From NCBI GenBank assembly GCA_947258885.1, contig CAMYKD010000004.1, positions 1 through 64,000 on the forward strand: DNA of 64,000 nt. The letters run 5' to 3'. Positions 43,929 to 59,843 of this stretch are shown in pieces. The notes beneath the pieces are model-generated. The model had not been told where the DNA came from. It made no database searches and saw nothing but the letters and a program-made list of their open reading frames with translations. A program made the position numbers and the translations under genes. The stretch comes from an uncultured Kiloniellales bacterium. GTDB taxonomy: Bacteria > Pseudomonadota > Alphaproteobacteria > Kiloniellales > JAKSDN01. How positions within the stretch are numbered: position 1 is the first letter of the stretch; every line of letters begins with the position of its first letter.

Positions 43929-45145
43929 GCTCCGCCACCTCCGGGCGCCGCGTCCAGGGAGCCGGCGATCCGCCGGGCTAGACGTTCGGCGACTTCCTGC
44001 TTGGTCATACGCGGCCAGTCCTCGACCCCCGACCCGTCGATCAGGTGGATCAGATTGTCCGCGCCGCCGAAGGTTCCGGTGCCGGGCGAGACATCGTTGG
44101 CCAGGATCCAGTCGCAGCCCTTGGACTTCAGCTTTGCCTTGGCGTGCGCGACGACGTTCTCGGTCTCCGCCGCGAAGCCGACCACCAGGCGCGGCCTTTG
44201 GTTGCCGGCAGCCGACAGGCTCGCCAGGATGTCCGGATTGACCGCCAGCTCGATCTGCGGCGGCGCGCCGCCGTTCTTCTTGAGCTTCTGCCCGCTTTGC
44301 GTCTTGACCCGCCAGTCGGAGACCGCCGCGGCGCAGACCGCCACCTCGACCGGCAGCGCCGCCTGGCATGCGGCCAGCATCTCCTCGGCCGACTCGACGG
44401 CGACCACCTGGACGCCCGGCGGGTCGCCGAGGCGCGTCGGTCCGGAAACCAGCGTGGTCGCGGCCCCCAGGCGGGCGAGCGCCTGGGCGATCGCGTGGCC
44501 CTGCCGGCCGGAGGAGCGGTTGGCTAGGTAGCGCACCGGGTCGATCGCCTCGACCGTGGGGCCGCTGGTGACCAGCGCACGGCGCCCGCTGAGCGGCGCG
44601 TCGATCCCGAAGTACGCCTCGATGGCGGTCAGGATCTCGGCCGCCTCGGCCATGCGCCCAAGGCCGTACTCGCCGCAGGCCATTTCGCCCTCGTTGGGGC
44701 CGACAGTCATCACGCCGCGTTCGACCAGGAGCGCCATGTTCGCCTTGGTCGCCGCGTGTTCCCACATGCGCACGTTCATGGCCGGCGCCACCAGGACCGG
44801 CTTGTCGGTCGCGAGCAGCGCGGTCGAGGCCAGGTCGTCGGCTCGGCCGGTCGCCATCCTGGCCAGGAGGTCGGCGGTGGCCGGCGCCACCACCAGTAAG
44901 TCGGCATCGCGCGACAGCTGGATGTGACCCATCTCGGCCTCGTCGGTCAGCGAGAAGAGCTCGCCGTAGACCTTATCCTCGCTGAGCGCGGAAACCGACA
45001 GCGGCGTGACGAACTGGGCGCCGGCCTTGGTCACGATGCAGCGCACCGCGGCGCCCCTCTCGCGCAGCCGGCGGATCAGCTCGAGGCATTTGTAGGCCGC
45101 GATGCCGCCCGAGATGATGAGGAGTATGCGTTTTCCCGCCAACAT
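43925..45145 (-). CDS. coaBC: Bifunctional phosphopantothenoylcysteine decarboxylase/synthase
   Basis: [63 protein letters not shown]. Confidence 0.96.
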   Translation of the reverse strand: MLAGKRILLIISGGIAAYKCLELIRRLRERGAAVRCIVTKAGAQFVTPLSVSALSEDKVYGELFSLTDEAEMGHIQLSRDADLLVVAPATADLLARMATGRADDLASTALLATDKPVLVAPAMNVRMWEHAATKANMALLVERGVMTVGPNEGEMACGEYGLGRMAEAAEILTAIEAYFGIDAPLSGRRALVTSGPTVEAIDPVRYLANRSSGRQGHAIAQALARLGAATTLVSGPTRLGDPPGVQVVAVESAEEMLAACQAALPVEVAVCAAAVSDWRVKTQSGQKLKKNGGAPPQIELAVNPDILASLSAAGNQRPRLVVGFAAETENVVAHAKAKLKSKGCDWILANDVSPGTGTFGGADNLIHLIDGSGVEDWPRMTKQEVAERLARRIAGSLDAAPGGGGA

Positions 45146-45234
45146 AGGTAAAATACGCGATTTCACGTTCCCACACCGTAGATAACCTAAGACGGTGGCC
45201 TTGCCGTGGCAAGCGCTGCGCGTCGGTCACGGTA

Positions 45235-46815
45235 TTACAGGACGGCGGCGACGGCCACGGCGAGCGCCGCCAGGGCGATCCAAAGCGCCCAACGTGAAAC
45301 GCCGTCGCCGTTGCGCTCCGTGCCGAAGGCCTTGATCGTCTCCGGGTGCAGCTTGATGCCGGCCGTTGCCAGGTCGGCGGCGGCCCGCTCCAGGTCGGCC
45401 AGCGTCCCCGGCAGGCGCTCGAGCGTGCGTGCGAGGTCCTGGGTCGCGTCGCGCAGACGGGCCTCCGGGCCGCGGTTCTCGCGCATCCAATCTTCGATCA
45501 GCGGTTGGGCGAGCAACCAGATGTTGAGCGTGGGGTCGAGCCGTCGGCTCACGCCCTCGGCCATCAGCATGTTCTTTTGCAGCAGCAGGAGCTGGGGCTG
45601 CACCGGCATGTTGAAGGATTCGGTGAGCTGCAGCAGCTGGGCCAGCAGGCGCGCGAAGGAGATGTCGTTGAGCGCCCGCCCGAAGATCGGCTCGCAGACC
45701 GAGCGCAGCGCCTGGGCGAAGGTGTCGAGCGCCTCGCCCGGCGGCAGGTAGCCAGCCTCGACGTGCACCTCGGCCAGGCGCCGGTAGTCGCGCGCCAGCG
45801 TGGCCAGCAGCATGTCGGCCAGATAGCAGCGCGTCCTGCGGTCGAGCCGGCCCATGATGCCGAAGTCCACGGCGACGATGTTGCCCTCGCGGTCGACCGA
45901 CATGTTGCCGGGGTGCTGGTCGCCGTGAAAGAAGCCGTCGCGAAACACCTGCTTGAAGAAGATCGTCGCCGCCTTGGTGAGGACGTCCTCGAGGTCGTGG
46001 CCGGCGGCGAGCAGGGCGTCGCGGTCGTCGAGCGGAATGCCGGTGAGCTGGCCTGCGGTCAACACCCGGCGCGACGAGCGCTGCCAGTCGACCTGCGGCA
46101 CCCAGTAGCTGGGATCGCCGGCGAAGTTCTCGGCCAGCTCGGAGGCCGCCGCCGCCTCCATGCGCAGGTCCATCTCGATCCGGACCGTGGCCTCGAAGAC
46201 GCCGACCACCTCGACCGGCTTGAATCGACGCAGCTTGGGCTGGGCATGCTCGGCCAAGGCCGCCAGGGCGTAGAACAGCTCCAGGTCGCGGGCGAAGGCG
46301 CGCTCGATACCCGGCCGCAGTACCTTGACCGCGACGTCCTCGCTTGCCTGACCCTCGGTCGCCGGGGTTACCGCGAAGTGTACCTGGGCGATCGAGGCTG
46401 CGGAGACCGGCGTGTCGTCGAAGCTGGAGAAGAGCTCGTCGACCGGGCGTCCGAGCTCCGCTTCGATGGTGCGCCGCGCCTGCGCGCTGGGAAAGGGCGG
46501 CAGACGGTCCTGCAACTCCGAGAGGTCGGCGGCCAACTGCTCGCCCAGCAGGTCGGCCCGGGTCGACAGGAATTGGCCCAGCTTGATGAAGCTCGGACCG
46601 AGCTCGGTCAGCGCCCGGGCCACCTTCTGGCCCGGGCGGCCTTCGGCCCGGGAGCGCGAAACCAGGCGGGCCAGCCAGACCACGCCCGGTGCGATTCCGG
46701 CTTCCTCCAGGGGCGCCAGGGCGTCGTGGCGCGCCAGGCTGCGCGCGATCGCCAGCAGGCGCCAAGCCAGGCGCAGCGGGCGCAGCAGGCCCGGAGCCAA
46801 TCCGGCGCGCTCCAT
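45235..46815 (-). CDS. ubiB: Ubiquinone biosynthesis kinase-like protein UbiB
   Basis: ELGPSFIKLGQFLSTRADLLGEQ; SIAQVHFAV; FHGDQHPGNMSVDREGNIVAVDFGIMGRLD. Confidence 0.95.
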   Translation of the reverse strand: MERAGLAPGLLRPLRLAWRLLAIARSLARHDALAPLEEAGIAPGVVWLARLVSRSRAEGRPGQKVARALTELGPSFIKLGQFLSTRADLLGEQLAADLSELQDRLPPFPSAQARRTIEAELGRPVDELFSSFDDTPVSAASIAQVHFAVTPATEGQASEDVAVKVLRPGIERAFARDLELFYALAALAEHAQPKLRRFKPVEVVGVFEATVRIEMDLRMEAAAASELAENFAGDPSYWVPQVDWQRSSRRVLTAGQLTGIPLDDRDALLAAGHDLEDVLTKAATIFFKQVFRDGFFHGDQHPGNMSVDREGNIVAVDFGIMGRLDRRTRCYLADMLLATLARDYRRLAEVHVEAGYLPPGEALDTFAQALRSVCEPIFGRALNDISFARLLAQLLQLTESFNMPVQPQLLLLQKNMLMAEGVSRRLDPTLNIWLLAQPLIEDWMRENRGPEARLRDATQDLARTLERLPGTLADLERAAADLATAGIKLHPETIKAFGTERNGDGVSRWALWIALAALAVAVAAVL

Positions 46816-47624
46816 CAAAGGCGCCAGGCCGAATGCAGGGCGGCCACGCCGCCGGTCAGGTTGCGGTAGCGCACTTGCTCGAGGCCGGCCGCCCACATCA
46901 TCGCGGCCAACTCGTCCTGGGCCGGAAACCGGCGAATGCTCTCGACCAAATAGCGGTAAGCGTCGCGGTCGCCCGTAACCAGCTCGCCCATGGCCGGCAG
47001 CACGTTGAAGGAGTAGAGGTCGTAAAGCCGTGCCAAGACCGGCAGCACGACGCGACTGAACTCCAGGCAGAGAAAGCGGCCGCCGGGCCGGAGCACCCGG
47101 CGCGCCTCGGCGAGCGCCGGCTCGATCCGGGTCACGTTCCTCAGCCCGAAGGCGATGGTATAGGCGTCCGTGCAGTGGTCCGGCAGGGGCAGGGCTTCGG
47201 CGTTGCCACAGACCCAGTGGATGCCGCTCAGAACGCCCCGGTCGAGCGCCCGGTCGCGGCCGAGTGCCAGCATGTCGGGCGTCAGGTCGCAGACCACGAC
47301 CGGCCCGCAGCGCTCCGGGCCGAGCCGCTCGATCACGCGCAGCGCGATGTCCCCGGTGCCGCCGGCCACGTCGAGCAAGGACAGCGCCGGGCGCGGGGCG
47401 AGCCAGTCGATCATGGCCGCCTTCCACAACCGGTGCACGCCGCCCGACATCAGGTCGTTCATGAGATCGTAGCGGTTGGAGACGCTCTCGAAGACGCCGC
47501 GCACACGGGGCGCCTTGTCCCTTTCCGCGATCTCCTCGAAGCCGAAATGCGTGGTGCCGGCCCGCTCCGGCCGGGCGGCGGAATCGTCGGGCGGCGGGGT
47601 GTCGCGGGAGGTCCTGGAGGTCAT
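46815..47624 (-). CDS. ubiE: Ubiquinone/menaquinone methyltransferase UbiE
   Basis: [40 protein letters not shown]; overlaps ubiB. Confidence 0.96.
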   Translation of the reverse strand: MTSRTSRDTPPPDDSAARPERAGTTHFGFEEIAERDKAPRVRGVFESVSNRYDLMNDLMSGGVHRLWKAAMIDWLAPRPALSLLDVAGGTGDIALRVIERLGPERCGPVVVCDLTPDMLALGRDRALDRGVLSGIHWVCGNAEALPLPDHCTDAYTIAFGLRNVTRIEPALAEARRVLRPGGRFLCLEFSRVVLPVLARLYDLYSFNVLPAMGELVTGDRDAYRYLVESIRRFPAQDELAAMMWAAGLEQVRYRNLTGGVAALHSAWRL

Positions 47625-47701
47625 GCCCGGACCATAGCGCGCGCCCCCGGCTCGCGCTATACTGTCTCCCGCTTCTTTCCCGGATTTTTGCCCCGATATC
47701 C

Positions 47702-48544
47702 ATGCCCGAGCTGCCCGAAGTCGAGACCGTTGTGCGCGGCCTGCGCCCCAAGCTGGAGGGGCGCGTGCTGGCCGAGGTCGATCAGCGCTGCGAGCGCTTG
47801 CGCTTTCCTTTGCCGGCCGACTTCGCCGCACGCCTGCGGGGGCGCCGGGTGCTGTCCATCGCCCGGCGCGCCAAGTACATTCTGGTGCATCTCGAGGGCG
47901 GCGAGGTGCTGCTCTGCCACCTCGGCATGTCCGGGCGCATGGTGCTGGCCAACGGCCCGGACCGGCCGCTCGAGCGGCACGATCACGTCGTCTTCACCAC
48001 CGAGGCGGGCGACCAGATCCGGTTCAACGACGCGCGCCGCTTCGGTGTCATGGATCTGGTCGAGGAAGGGCGCCTATGGCAGCACAGCCTGCTCCGCGAC
48101 CTGGGCCCCGAGCCGCTGGGCAACGCCTTCAACGGTCCGGCGCTGGCTGCCGCGCTCGACGGCAGGCGGACGCCGATCAAGGCGGCGCTGCTCGACCAGA
48201 GGGTGGTGGCCGGCCTCGGCAACATCTATGCCTGCGAGGCGCTCTACTTCGCCGGGCTGTCGCCCCGGCGCCTGGCCCGTACGGTGCGGGGCGGACGGGT
48301 CGAACGCCTGGTCGCGGCCATCCGCGATGTGCTGAACCGGGCGATCGCGGCCGGCGGATCGAGCCTGCGCGACTATGTGCAGGCGGATGGCGAGCTGGGC
48401 TACTTCCAGCACCACTGGGCGGTCTACGGCCATGCAGGGGAGGCCTGTCCGGACTGCGACTGCGATCCGGCCGAAAGTGGCGGCATCCGCCGGCTGGTCC
48501 AGTCGAACCGCTCGACTTTCTATTGTCCGAGGCGCCAGCGGTGA
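47702..48544 (+). CDS. mutM: Formamidopyrimidine-DNA glycosylase
   Basis: [39 protein letters not shown]-terminal Cys zinc finger. Confidence 0.97.
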   Translation: MPELPEVETVVRGLRPKLEGRVLAEVDQRCERLRFPLPADFAARLRGRRVLSIARRAKYILVHLEGGEVLLCHLGMSGRMVLANGPDRPLERHDHVVFTTEAGDQIRFNDARRFGVMDLVEEGRLWQHSLLRDLGPEPLGNAFNGPALAAALDGRRTPIKAALLDQRVVAGLGNIYACEALYFAGLSPRRLARTVRGGRVERLVAAIRDVLNRAIAAGGSSLRDYVQADGELGYFQHHWAVYGHAGEACPDCDCDPAESGGIRRLVQSNRSTFYCPRRQR

Positions 48545-48559
48545 GGTAGGTAGAGCCGT

Positions 48560-48943
48560 ATGCCGACCGGAAGACACCGCACATTCCTGTTCGCTGCCCT
48601 GATCGCCGCGCTGGCCCTGGCCGGTCCCGCCGCGCCGGGGCCGCGCGCCCAGGCCCAGGGCTACGTCGCCGAGGTCGAGGACCTGCCCTTGATGCCCGGC
48701 TTGGCCGAGGTCGAGGGCGCCGGCGTCGTATTCGACAAGCCGGACGGGCGCATCGTCGAGGCCTATGCCCAGGGCCGGGTTACGCGCGAGGCGGTGTTGG
48801 CCTTCTATCGTCAGGCGTTGCCGCAGCTCGGCTGGCGGGCGGCCGGCGGCGCGGCGTTCCGGCGCGAGGGCGAAACCCTGTCCCTGGATTTCCTGGACGG
48901 CGGCGGTGCGCTCGTCGTGCGCTTCACCCTGGTACCGCGATAG
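48560..48943 (+). CDS. Small secreted/periplasmic conserved protein of unknown function
   Basis: Signal peptide; [49 protein letters not shown]; between mutM and enoyl-CoA hydratase. Confidence 0.65.
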   Translation: MPTGRHRTFLFAALIAALALAGPAAPGPRAQAQGYVAEVEDLPLMPGLAEVEGAGVVFDKPDGRIVEAYAQGRVTREAVLAFYRQALPQLGWRAAGGAAFRREGETLSLDFLDGGGALVVRFTLVPR

Positions 48944-48987
48944 CGGCACGGGGTACATCAAATCGACATTTGGAGGACCGACGGCAC

Positions 48988-49764
48988 ATGACGTACGAGA
49001 ACATCCTGGTTGAAACCCGCGACGGGGTCGGCGTGATCACGCTCGACCGGCCGCAGGCGCTCAACGCGCTCTGTGCCGCACTGATCGACGAGCTGGCTCA
49101 GGCGCTCGACGCCTTCGAGGCCGACGACGGCATCGGCTGCATCCTGCTGACCGGCTCGGACAAGGCCTTTGCCGCCGGCGCCGACATCAAGGAGATGCAG
49201 GATAAGACCTTCATGCAGGTCTACCTCCAGGACTTTATCACCAAGGGCTGGGAGCGCCTGGCCGAGACGCGCAAGCCGGTGATTGCCGCGGTGGCCGGTT
49301 ACGCGCTGGGCGGCGGCTGCGAGATTGCCATGATGTGCGACATGATCATCGCCGCCGACAACGCCATGTTCGGCCAACCGGAGATCACGCTCGGAACCAT
49401 ACCGGGCTCGGGCGGTACCCAGCGGCTGACCCGTTCCGTCGGCAAGGCCAAGGCCATGGACCTCTGTCTCACCGGGCGCATGATGGATGCCGAGGAGGCC
49501 GAACGCGCCGGACTGGTCGCGCGGGTCGTACCGGCGGCCAAGCTGATGGACGAGGCCATGAAGGCGGCTGCCAAGGTGGCCTCGCTGTCGCGGCCGGCGG
49601 TCTTGATGGCCAAGGAAGCGGTCAACCGGGCCTACGAAACGACCCTGGCCGAGGGCATCAGGTTCGAGCGCCGGATGTTCCACGCTTCTTTCGCAATGGA
49701 AGACCGCAAGGAGGGCATGGAGGCCTTTGTCGAGAAGCGCAAGCCGGCGTGGAAGAATCGCTGA
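48988..49764 (+). CDS. Enoyl-CoA hydratase
   Basis: [54 protein letters not shown]. Confidence 0.95.
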   Translation: MTYENILVETRDGVGVITLDRPQALNALCAALIDELAQALDAFEADDGIGCILLTGSDKAFAAGADIKEMQDKTFMQVYLQDFITKGWERLAETRKPVIAAVAGYALGGGCEIAMMCDMIIAADNAMFGQPEITLGTIPGSGGTQRLTRSVGKAKAMDLCLTGRMMDAEEAERAGLVARVVPAAKLMDEAMKAAAKVASLSRPAVLMAKEAVNRAYETTLAEGIRFERRMFHASFAMEDRKEGMEAFVEKRKPAWKNR

Positions 49765-49808
49765 AAAGAGGCCGGTTCCGGGGCCGCCGGGCGGTGCGTT
49801 CGCACCGC

Positions 49809-49837
49809 TTGACGGCACCCCGCCCCGGGGCTATAAC
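49809..49837 (+). promoter_or_regulatory. Sigma70-type promoter of rpsT
   Basis: TTGACG-N17-TATAAC, about 45 nt before rpsT ATG. Confidence 0.65.
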
Positions 49838-49881
49838 CCCGGCCTTCCGTATGACAATTCTCATAGAGCAGGTCGACAAAC

Positions 49882-50145
49882 ATGGCGCACCATAAATCCG
49901 CTAAAAAGCGGATCCGGCGGAATGAACGCCGCGCCGAGATCAACCGGTCGAGGATCAGCCGGATCCGCACCTTCGTGAAGAAGGTCGAAGTGGCGATCTC
50001 GGGCGGCGACAAGACGGCGGCCGAGACCGCGTTGCGCGCGGCGCAGCCTGAGATGCACCGTGGCGTCTCCAAGGGCGTGCTCCACCGCAACACCGTTGGT
50101 CGGAAACTCTCGCGCCTTTCCGCCCGGATCAAGGCGATCGGCTGA
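49882..50145 (+). CDS. rpsT: 30S ribosomal protein S20
   Basis: [36 protein letters not shown]. Confidence 0.98.
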   Translation: MAHHKSAKKRIRRNERRAEINRSRISRIRTFVKKVEVAISGGDKTAAETALRAAQPEMHRGVSKGVLHRNTVGRKLSRLSARIKAIG

Positions 50146-50188
50146 TCGGCCTTCGTGCCGCCGCCTCGCTGCCGCAATATCGTTACGC

Positions 50189-50216
50189 ATCGCGCTCCGG
50201 TCGGGGCGCGATTTTG
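50189..50216 (+). terminator. Rho-independent terminator of rpsT
   Basis: ATCGCGCTCC-GGTC-GGGGCGCGAT 10-bp stem (one T-G wobble) then TTT. Confidence 0.7.
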
Positions 50217-50720
50217 CGTGGGCCGGTCGCGCGGTGCCGCCGCCGCGCCTGGCGGGCCGAAAAACCCGAGAAAAATTCTGCGTTCCCCTTTCGGACCCAT
50301 TGCCAAGGGAGGCCCCGAAAGGTACATTAACCACGTCGGCGCGCGGGGCAGATGACAAGTAAAGCCCTATATACAAAAAGAAAACCAGAAGAAAACCCCC
50401 CATTCGGACGCACGGCAACTTAATCGTCATTTAATGTTCGTCTGGAGGCAAACAGGAGGGTAGCAACTTCCATTATAATTTGCTATGCTAATTTCGAAGT
50501 GTTCGATCCGGGGGGCGCTCGAATACTTTAAGCCGTCGAAGACGGGGTCCTTGTTTTAGAGAGGTTGCGTTCCGTGAGCCATGCCTGTAATTGCGCAGTG
50601 TCCGAAAGGGTTTGTCGGGGCGCGGACAGGGGGCAAGCAGTTCGTACGACATCGTGTCGCTTGCGCGCAGCGATCTTTTCCGGCGTCCGTATCTGCCGTT
50701 TCTGGTGAGAGTTTAAGGGC

Positions 50721-52151
50721 ATGCAAATCGGGCATCTCGATTCCTACACGAGCGAACAGTGGGCGCGGGTACGCGGTCGGTTGCGGACCGAAGTCGGCGA
50801 AGCTGCCTTCCGCAGCTGGCTGAAGCCGCTCACCTTGGTGGGCGCCAAGGATGGCGTCGTTCGCATGGCGGTGCCGACGCGCTTCATGCGCGACTGGGTG
50901 CGCAGCAATTACGCGGAGCGAATCTTCGCTCTTTGGGGCGACGAGAACGACGTGGTCAGCAAGGTCGAGATCGTGGTTCAGCCGCCGATCCGGCCCGATC
51001 CGAAGCCGGGATCGGACGGCGAGGCCTGTGTCGAGGCCGGCCCGCGCGCCAGGAGGGTCGCCAGGGCCCCGTCCAAATCCGGCGACGACGGCTTGTACGA
51101 CGGCAAGGCCTCGGATGGGCGGCGCGAAATCAGCGCGCCACTCGATCCAAGGTTCACCTTCGAGAATTTCGTTGTCGGCAAGCCGAACGAGCTGGCCTAC
51201 GCCGCGGCCAGACGGATCGCGGAGGCCAAGACCGTGCCCTTCAATCCGCTGTTCCTCTACGGCGGGGTCGGGCTCGGCAAGACCCATCTCATGCACGCGA
51301 TCGCCTGGAACATCAGGAAGCGCACGCCCGAGCGCCGGATCATCTACCTTTCGGCCGAGAAGTTCATGTACCAGTTCGTCCGGGCGCTTAGAACCAAGGA
51401 CACCATGGCCTTCAAGGAGCAGTTCCGCTCGGTCGATGTGCTGATGATCGACGACGTGCAGTTCATCGGCGGGCGGGAGGCGACCCAGGAAGAGTTCTTC
51501 CACACCTTCAATGCCCTGGTCGACCAGAACCGCCAAGTGGTCATTTCGGCCGACAAGAGCCCGACGGACCTCGAGGGGGTCGAGGAGCGCATGCGTTCGC
51601 GCCTCGGCTGGGGTCTTGTTGCGGACATACACCCCACCACCTACGAGTTGCGCCTCGGCATCCTGCAGGCCAAGGCGGAACAGATGGCCGCCGAAATTCC
51701 CGGCAAAGTCCTTGAGTTTCTGGCCCACAAGATCACGTCCAACGTGCGCGAGCTGGAGGGTGCGCTCAACCGCATCGTGGCTCACGGCACCCTGGTCGGC
51801 CGTTCGATCACCCTCGAGACGACCCAGGAGGTGCTGCACGATCTGCTGCGCGCCAACGACCGGCGGGTCACCATCGAGGAGATCCAAAAGCGCGTCGCCG
51901 AGCACTACAACGTGCGCGTCGCCGACATGCATTCGGCCCGGCGCGCGCGCGCCGTGGCCCGGCCGCGTCAGGTGGCGATGTACCTCTCCAAGCAGTTGAC
52001 CACGCGGTCCCTGCCCGAGATCGGACGGAAGTTCGGCGGCCGCGACCACACGACCGTGATGCACGCGGTGCGCAGGATCGAGGAGCTAAAGGCGACCGAC
52101 AACGGGTTTGCCGAGGACGTCGAGCTACTGCGCCGCATGCTTGAGGGTTGA
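50721..52151 (+). CDS. dnaA: Chromosomal replication initiator protein DnaA
   Basis: [57 protein letters not shown]. Confidence 0.98.
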   Translation: MQIGHLDSYTSEQWARVRGRLRTEVGEAAFRSWLKPLTLVGAKDGVVRMAVPTRFMRDWVRSNYAERIFALWGDENDVVSKVEIVVQPPIRPDPKPGSDGEACVEAGPRARRVARAPSKSGDDGLYDGKASDGRREISAPLDPRFTFENFVVGKPNELAYAAARRIAEAKTVPFNPLFLYGGVGLGKTHLMHAIAWNIRKRTPERRIIYLSAEKFMYQFVRALRTKDTMAFKEQFRSVDVLMIDDVQFIGGREATQEEFFHTFNALVDQNRQVVISADKSPTDLEGVEERMRSRLGWGLVADIHPTTYELRLGILQAKAEQMAAEIPGKVLEFLAHKITSNVRELEGALNRIVAHGTLVGRSITLETTQEVLHDLLRANDRRVTIEEIQKRVAEHYNVRVADMHSARRARAVARPRQVAMYLSKQLTTRSLPEIGRKFGGRDHTTVMHAVRRIEELKATDNGFAEDVELLRRMLEG

Positions 52152-52408
52152 ACCGCGGCGGTCCGCCGGCCGAAGGCCCCTAAAAGGGGCCCATAAGGCG
52201 GCCTTGAACGGTCGCGCGGGGCGGCTTTAAAGCTTACCTTCCGCGGGGACGGCTGCTATACTGCGCAACCGTGTCGCGGAGCCTCGATTCGCGTGATTCT
52301 CCTGGCGGTGCGGTGGTTGTCGAATGGCCCGATTCACGGGCGCTTTTCGGCCGTAAATCGGTCGGTTGTCGATGGACTGCACATACCCGAAATTAGCCCC
52401 AGAGAATC

Positions 52409-53527
52409 ATGAAGCTGACGATTGAACGCGCGGCGCTCCTCAAGTCACTGGCCCACGTGCAGAGCGTTGTGGAACGCCGCAACACCATACCGATCCTGGC
52501 CAACGTTCTGGTCGAGGCGGGTGACGGTCGGCTCGAGCTGACCGCGACCGACATGGACCTCACCATCGTCGAGCAGGCGACTGCCGAGGTGGCTGCGCCG
52601 GGCGCGACGACAGCACCGGCGCACACGCTTTACGATATCGTGCGCAAGCTGCCCGACGGCGCCCAGGTCCAGCTTGCGGCGAGCGGCGAAGCCGGTCAGT
52701 TGAAGCTGAGCTCCGGCCGTTCGACCTTCACGCTGGCTACGTTGCCGAAGGAGGATTTTCCGACGTCCGGCGCGGAGGACTTGCCGCAGAGCTTTGCCTT
52801 GGCGGCCGGCGAGATCAAGAACCTGATCGATCGCACGCGCTTTGCGATTTCGACCGAGGAGACGCGCTATTACTTGAACGGCATCTATCTGCACGGCGCC
52901 GAGGACGGGGCGCCGCCGCTGCTGCGCGCCGTGGCGACCGACGGCCACAGGCTGGCCCGTTTCGAGATGCCGCTGCCGGAAGGGGCCCAGGGTATGCCGG
53001 GCGTCATCGTGCCGCGCAAGACCGTGGGCGAGTTGCGCAAGTTGATCGAGGAGAGCGACCAGGGCGTGCAGGTTTCGCTGTCGGATACCAAGGTTCGTTT
53101 CGCCTTCGATTCCACAGAGCTCACGTCCAAGCTGATCGACGGCACCTTCCCGGACTACGAGCGCGTCATCCCCGCGGGCAACGACAAGATCATGGGGGTC
53201 GATCGCCGAACCTTCTCCGCCGCCGTGGACCGGGTGTCGACTATTTCGACCGAGAAGAGCCGGGCGGTCAAGCTGTCGCTTGGCGACGGCAGCCTGACCT
53301 TGTCGGCGACCAGTCCGGAGAGCGGCAGCGCCGTCGAGGAGATCGAGGTCAACTATGGCGGCGAGCCGTTGGAAATCGGTTTCAACTCGCGCTACCTGCT
53401 GGACATCGCCCAACAGATCGAGGGCGACAAGGCCGAGTTTGCGTTGTCCGACGCGGCCTCGCCGACGATCGTGCGCGACGTCGAAGATGCGAGCGCGCTC
53501 TACGTGCTCATGCCCATGCGGGTATGA
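52409..53527 (+). CDS. dnaN: DNA polymerase III beta subunit
   Basis: MKLTIERAALLKSLAHVQSVVERRNTIPILANVLVEA; ends YVLMPMRV. Confidence 0.98.
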   Translation: MKLTIERAALLKSLAHVQSVVERRNTIPILANVLVEAGDGRLELTATDMDLTIVEQATAEVAAPGATTAPAHTLYDIVRKLPDGAQVQLAASGEAGQLKLSSGRSTFTLATLPKEDFPTSGAEDLPQSFALAAGEIKNLIDRTRFAISTEETRYYLNGIYLHGAEDGAPPLLRAVATDGHRLARFEMPLPEGAQGMPGVIVPRKTVGELRKLIEESDQGVQVSLSDTKVRFAFDSTELTSKLIDGTFPDYERVIPAGNDKIMGVDRRTFSAAVDRVSTISTEKSRAVKLSLGDGSLTLSATSPESGSAVEEIEVNYGGEPLEIGFNSRYLLDIAQQIEGDKAEFALSDAASPTIVRDVEDASALYVLMPMRV

Positions 53528-53549
53528 GTCAGCTTGAGTCGCCTGACGA

Positions 53550-57768
<4,219 letters not shown>

Positions 57769-57875
57769 GGGCGCATTAACTAAGCCAAGGCCCGGCCCCG
57801 GCGCAACCGCTCAGAATTCGCCGAGGCCGCCGGGAAACATGGCAAGCGGGCGTCAGACCGCCTAAATAGAGTTGC

Positions 57876-59840
57876 ATGCTGCGCCGCAATCGAAAAGCCA
57901 AGATCCGCTGGAAATCGACCTCCGCCAGGCCCCTCGAGAAGCGGGGCTGGCTCTGGCGCTTGGCGAACTGGAGCCTAGTCGCGGCGATCTGGGGCGGGGT
58001 GGCCCTGGCGCTCGCCGTGGGCTGGTACGCCTACGATCTGCCCGAAGTCACCAGCATTGCCAAGACCGGCCGGCAGCCCAGCATCACGATGATCGCCGCC
58101 GACGGCAGCCAGATCGCCGCGGTCGGTGACGTGCACGGCAAGACGATCGGCCTGCACGAGGTGCCGCCGGCCCTGAGGCAGGCGCTGATCGCCGTCGAGG
58201 ACCGGCGGTTCTACGAGCACCTCGGGGTCGACCCGAGAGGCCTGGCCCGGGCGATGCTGGCCAACCTGCGCGCCGGACGGATCGTTCAGGGCGGCTCCAC
58301 GATCACCCAGCAGCTCGCCAAGAACCTGTTCCTGAACCCCGACCGCACGATCCGGCGCAAGGTCCAGGAGCTGCTGCTCGCCTTCTGGCTCGAGCGCAAG
58401 TTCACCAAGGACCAGATCCTGACCCTCTACCTGAACCGGGTCTATTTCGGGGCCGGCAACTACGGCGTCGACGCCGCCGCGCGGCGCTATTTCAGCAAGC
58501 CCGTCCAGGACCTGAGCCTCTACGAGTCGGCGCTGCTCGCCGGGCTGCTCAAGGCCCCCTCGCGCTACAATCCGGCGCGCAATTCCGGCGGCGCAGATCT
58601 GCGCACGCAGCTGGTGCTGGGCGCCATGGTGGACGCGGGCTTCATTTCGACCGCCGAGGCCGAGGCGGCGCTGAAGGAGAAGAGCAGCAGCCGAGTGCTC
58701 GCCATCGGGCAGGCACGCTACTTTACCGACTGGGTGCTCAACCAAGTGACCGGCTACGTGGGCCAGACCGCCCGGGACCTGGTCATCGTGACCACGCTCG
58801 ATCCCCGCCTGCAGCAGATCGCGGAGAAGGAGCTGGTCGGTTTGCTCGACGGTCCCGGAAGCGAGCTCGGGGCGGGCCAGGCCGCCTTCGTGGCCCTCAC
58901 CCCCGGCGGGGCCGTGCGCGCCATGGTCGGCGGTCGCGATTACGGCGAAAGCCAGTTCAACCGGGCGGTCCAGGCGTTACGCCAGCCGGGCTCCGCCTTC
59001 AAGGCCTTCACCTACCTGGCGGCTTTCGAGAAGGGCCTGGACCCGAAGGACCGCTTGGTCGATTCGCCGGTCGAGGTCGATGGATGGGCGCCCAGGAACT
59101 ACAACGACCGCTATTACGGCGAGGTCACGCTGCGCGAGGCTTTCGCCCGCTCGCTCAACTCGGTCGCCGTGAAAGTGCTGCAGAAGGTCGGGCCCGAGAC
59201 GGTTGCGGCCACCGCCCGACGCCTCGGCATCACTTCGGAACTCGAGGCCACGCCCAGCATTGCCCTCGGCACGTCCGAGGTGACGCTCCTGGAGCTGACC
59301 GCGGCTTACGCCGTATTTGCCAATCGGGGCTCGGGCGTCTGGCCCCATGCGATCTCGGAAATCCGCGAGGCCTCCGGCCGCGTCCTCTACCGGCGATCCG
59401 GCGACGGTCCCGGCCAAGTGGTCGCGCCCGAGGCGGTCGACCAGATGGCCGATCTCATGAGCGCGACGGTCGAATGGGGCAGCGGCAAGGCCGCCCGGCA
59501 GAAGAGGCCCGCGGCCGGCAAGACCGGAACCAGCCAGGAATTCCGCGATGCCTGGTTCGTCGGCTATACTGCCGACCTGGTGGCCGGTGCCTGGTTCGGC
59601 AACGACGACGAGACGCCGATGAACAACGTGACCGGCGGCAACCTCCCGGCGCGGCTGTGGGGCCGGGTCATGGCCCGGGGCTTGGCGGGCGTGCCGGCCA
59701 GCCCGCTGCCCGGCGGCGACGTGGTGGTCGCCGAGAACGAAGGCGGCCTCATCTCCCGCATTCTGCGCCGCCTGGGCGGCGGCACGGAGACGCAAGGAAC
59801 CCGGCCCTGGGACAGGCGCAACCGCGTCGACGATCGCTAG
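57876..59840 (+). CDS. PBP1A-family bifunctional penicillin-binding protein
   Basis: VEDRRFYEHLGVDPRGLARAMLANL; GGSTITQQLAKNLFL; RQPGSAFKAFTYLAAFEKG; GKTGTSQEFRDAWFVGYT. Confidence 0.95.
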   Translation: MLRRNRKAKIRWKSTSARPLEKRGWLWRLANWSLVAAIWGGVALALAVGWYAYDLPEVTSIAKTGRQPSITMIAADGSQIAAVGDVHGKTIGLHEVPPALRQALIAVEDRRFYEHLGVDPRGLARAMLANLRAGRIVQGGSTITQQLAKNLFLNPDRTIRRKVQELLLAFWLERKFTKDQILTLYLNRVYFGAGNYGVDAAARRYFSKPVQDLSLYESALLAGLLKAPSRYNPARNSGGADLRTQLVLGAMVDAGFISTAEAEAALKEKSSSRVLAIGQARYFTDWVLNQVTGYVGQTARDLVIVTTLDPRLQQIAEKELVGLLDGPGSELGAGQAAFVALTPGGAVRAMVGGRDYGESQFNRAVQALRQPGSAFKAFTYLAAFEKGLDPKDRLVDSPVEVDGWAPRNYNDRYYGEVTLREAFARSLNSVAVKVLQKVGPETVAATARRLGITSELEATPSIALGTSEVTLLELTAAYAVFANRGSGVWPHAISEIREASGRVLYRRSGDGPGQVVAPEAVDQMADLMSATVEWGSGKAARQKRPAAGKTGTSQEFRDAWFVGYTADLVAGAWFGNDDETPMNNVTGGNLPARLWGRVMARGLAGVPASPLPGGDVVVAENEGGLISRILRRLGGGTETQGTRPWDRRNRVDDR

Positions 59841-59843
59841 GCC

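Noticed and set aside
46815-47751. Apparent N-terminal extension of UbiB (838-aa ORF) that would be a fusion protein
   Set aside because: The extension is an out-of-frame reading of ubiE; UbiB starts at the Met at 46815.
49780-49840. Palindromes GCGGTGCGTTCGCACCGC and CCCCGGGGCTATAACCCCGG before rpsT
   Set aside because: No T-tract for a terminator; they overlap the probable rpsT promoter and are short GC-rich palindromes expected in this composition.
50146-50720. Candidate oriC in the 575-bp AT-richer region upstream of dnaA
   Set aside because: I saw no cluster of TTATCCACA-like DnaA boxes or AT-rich 13-mers by eye, and alphaproteobacterial oriC is often not adjacent to dnaA. GC-skew and DnaA-box scan of the full chromosome needed.
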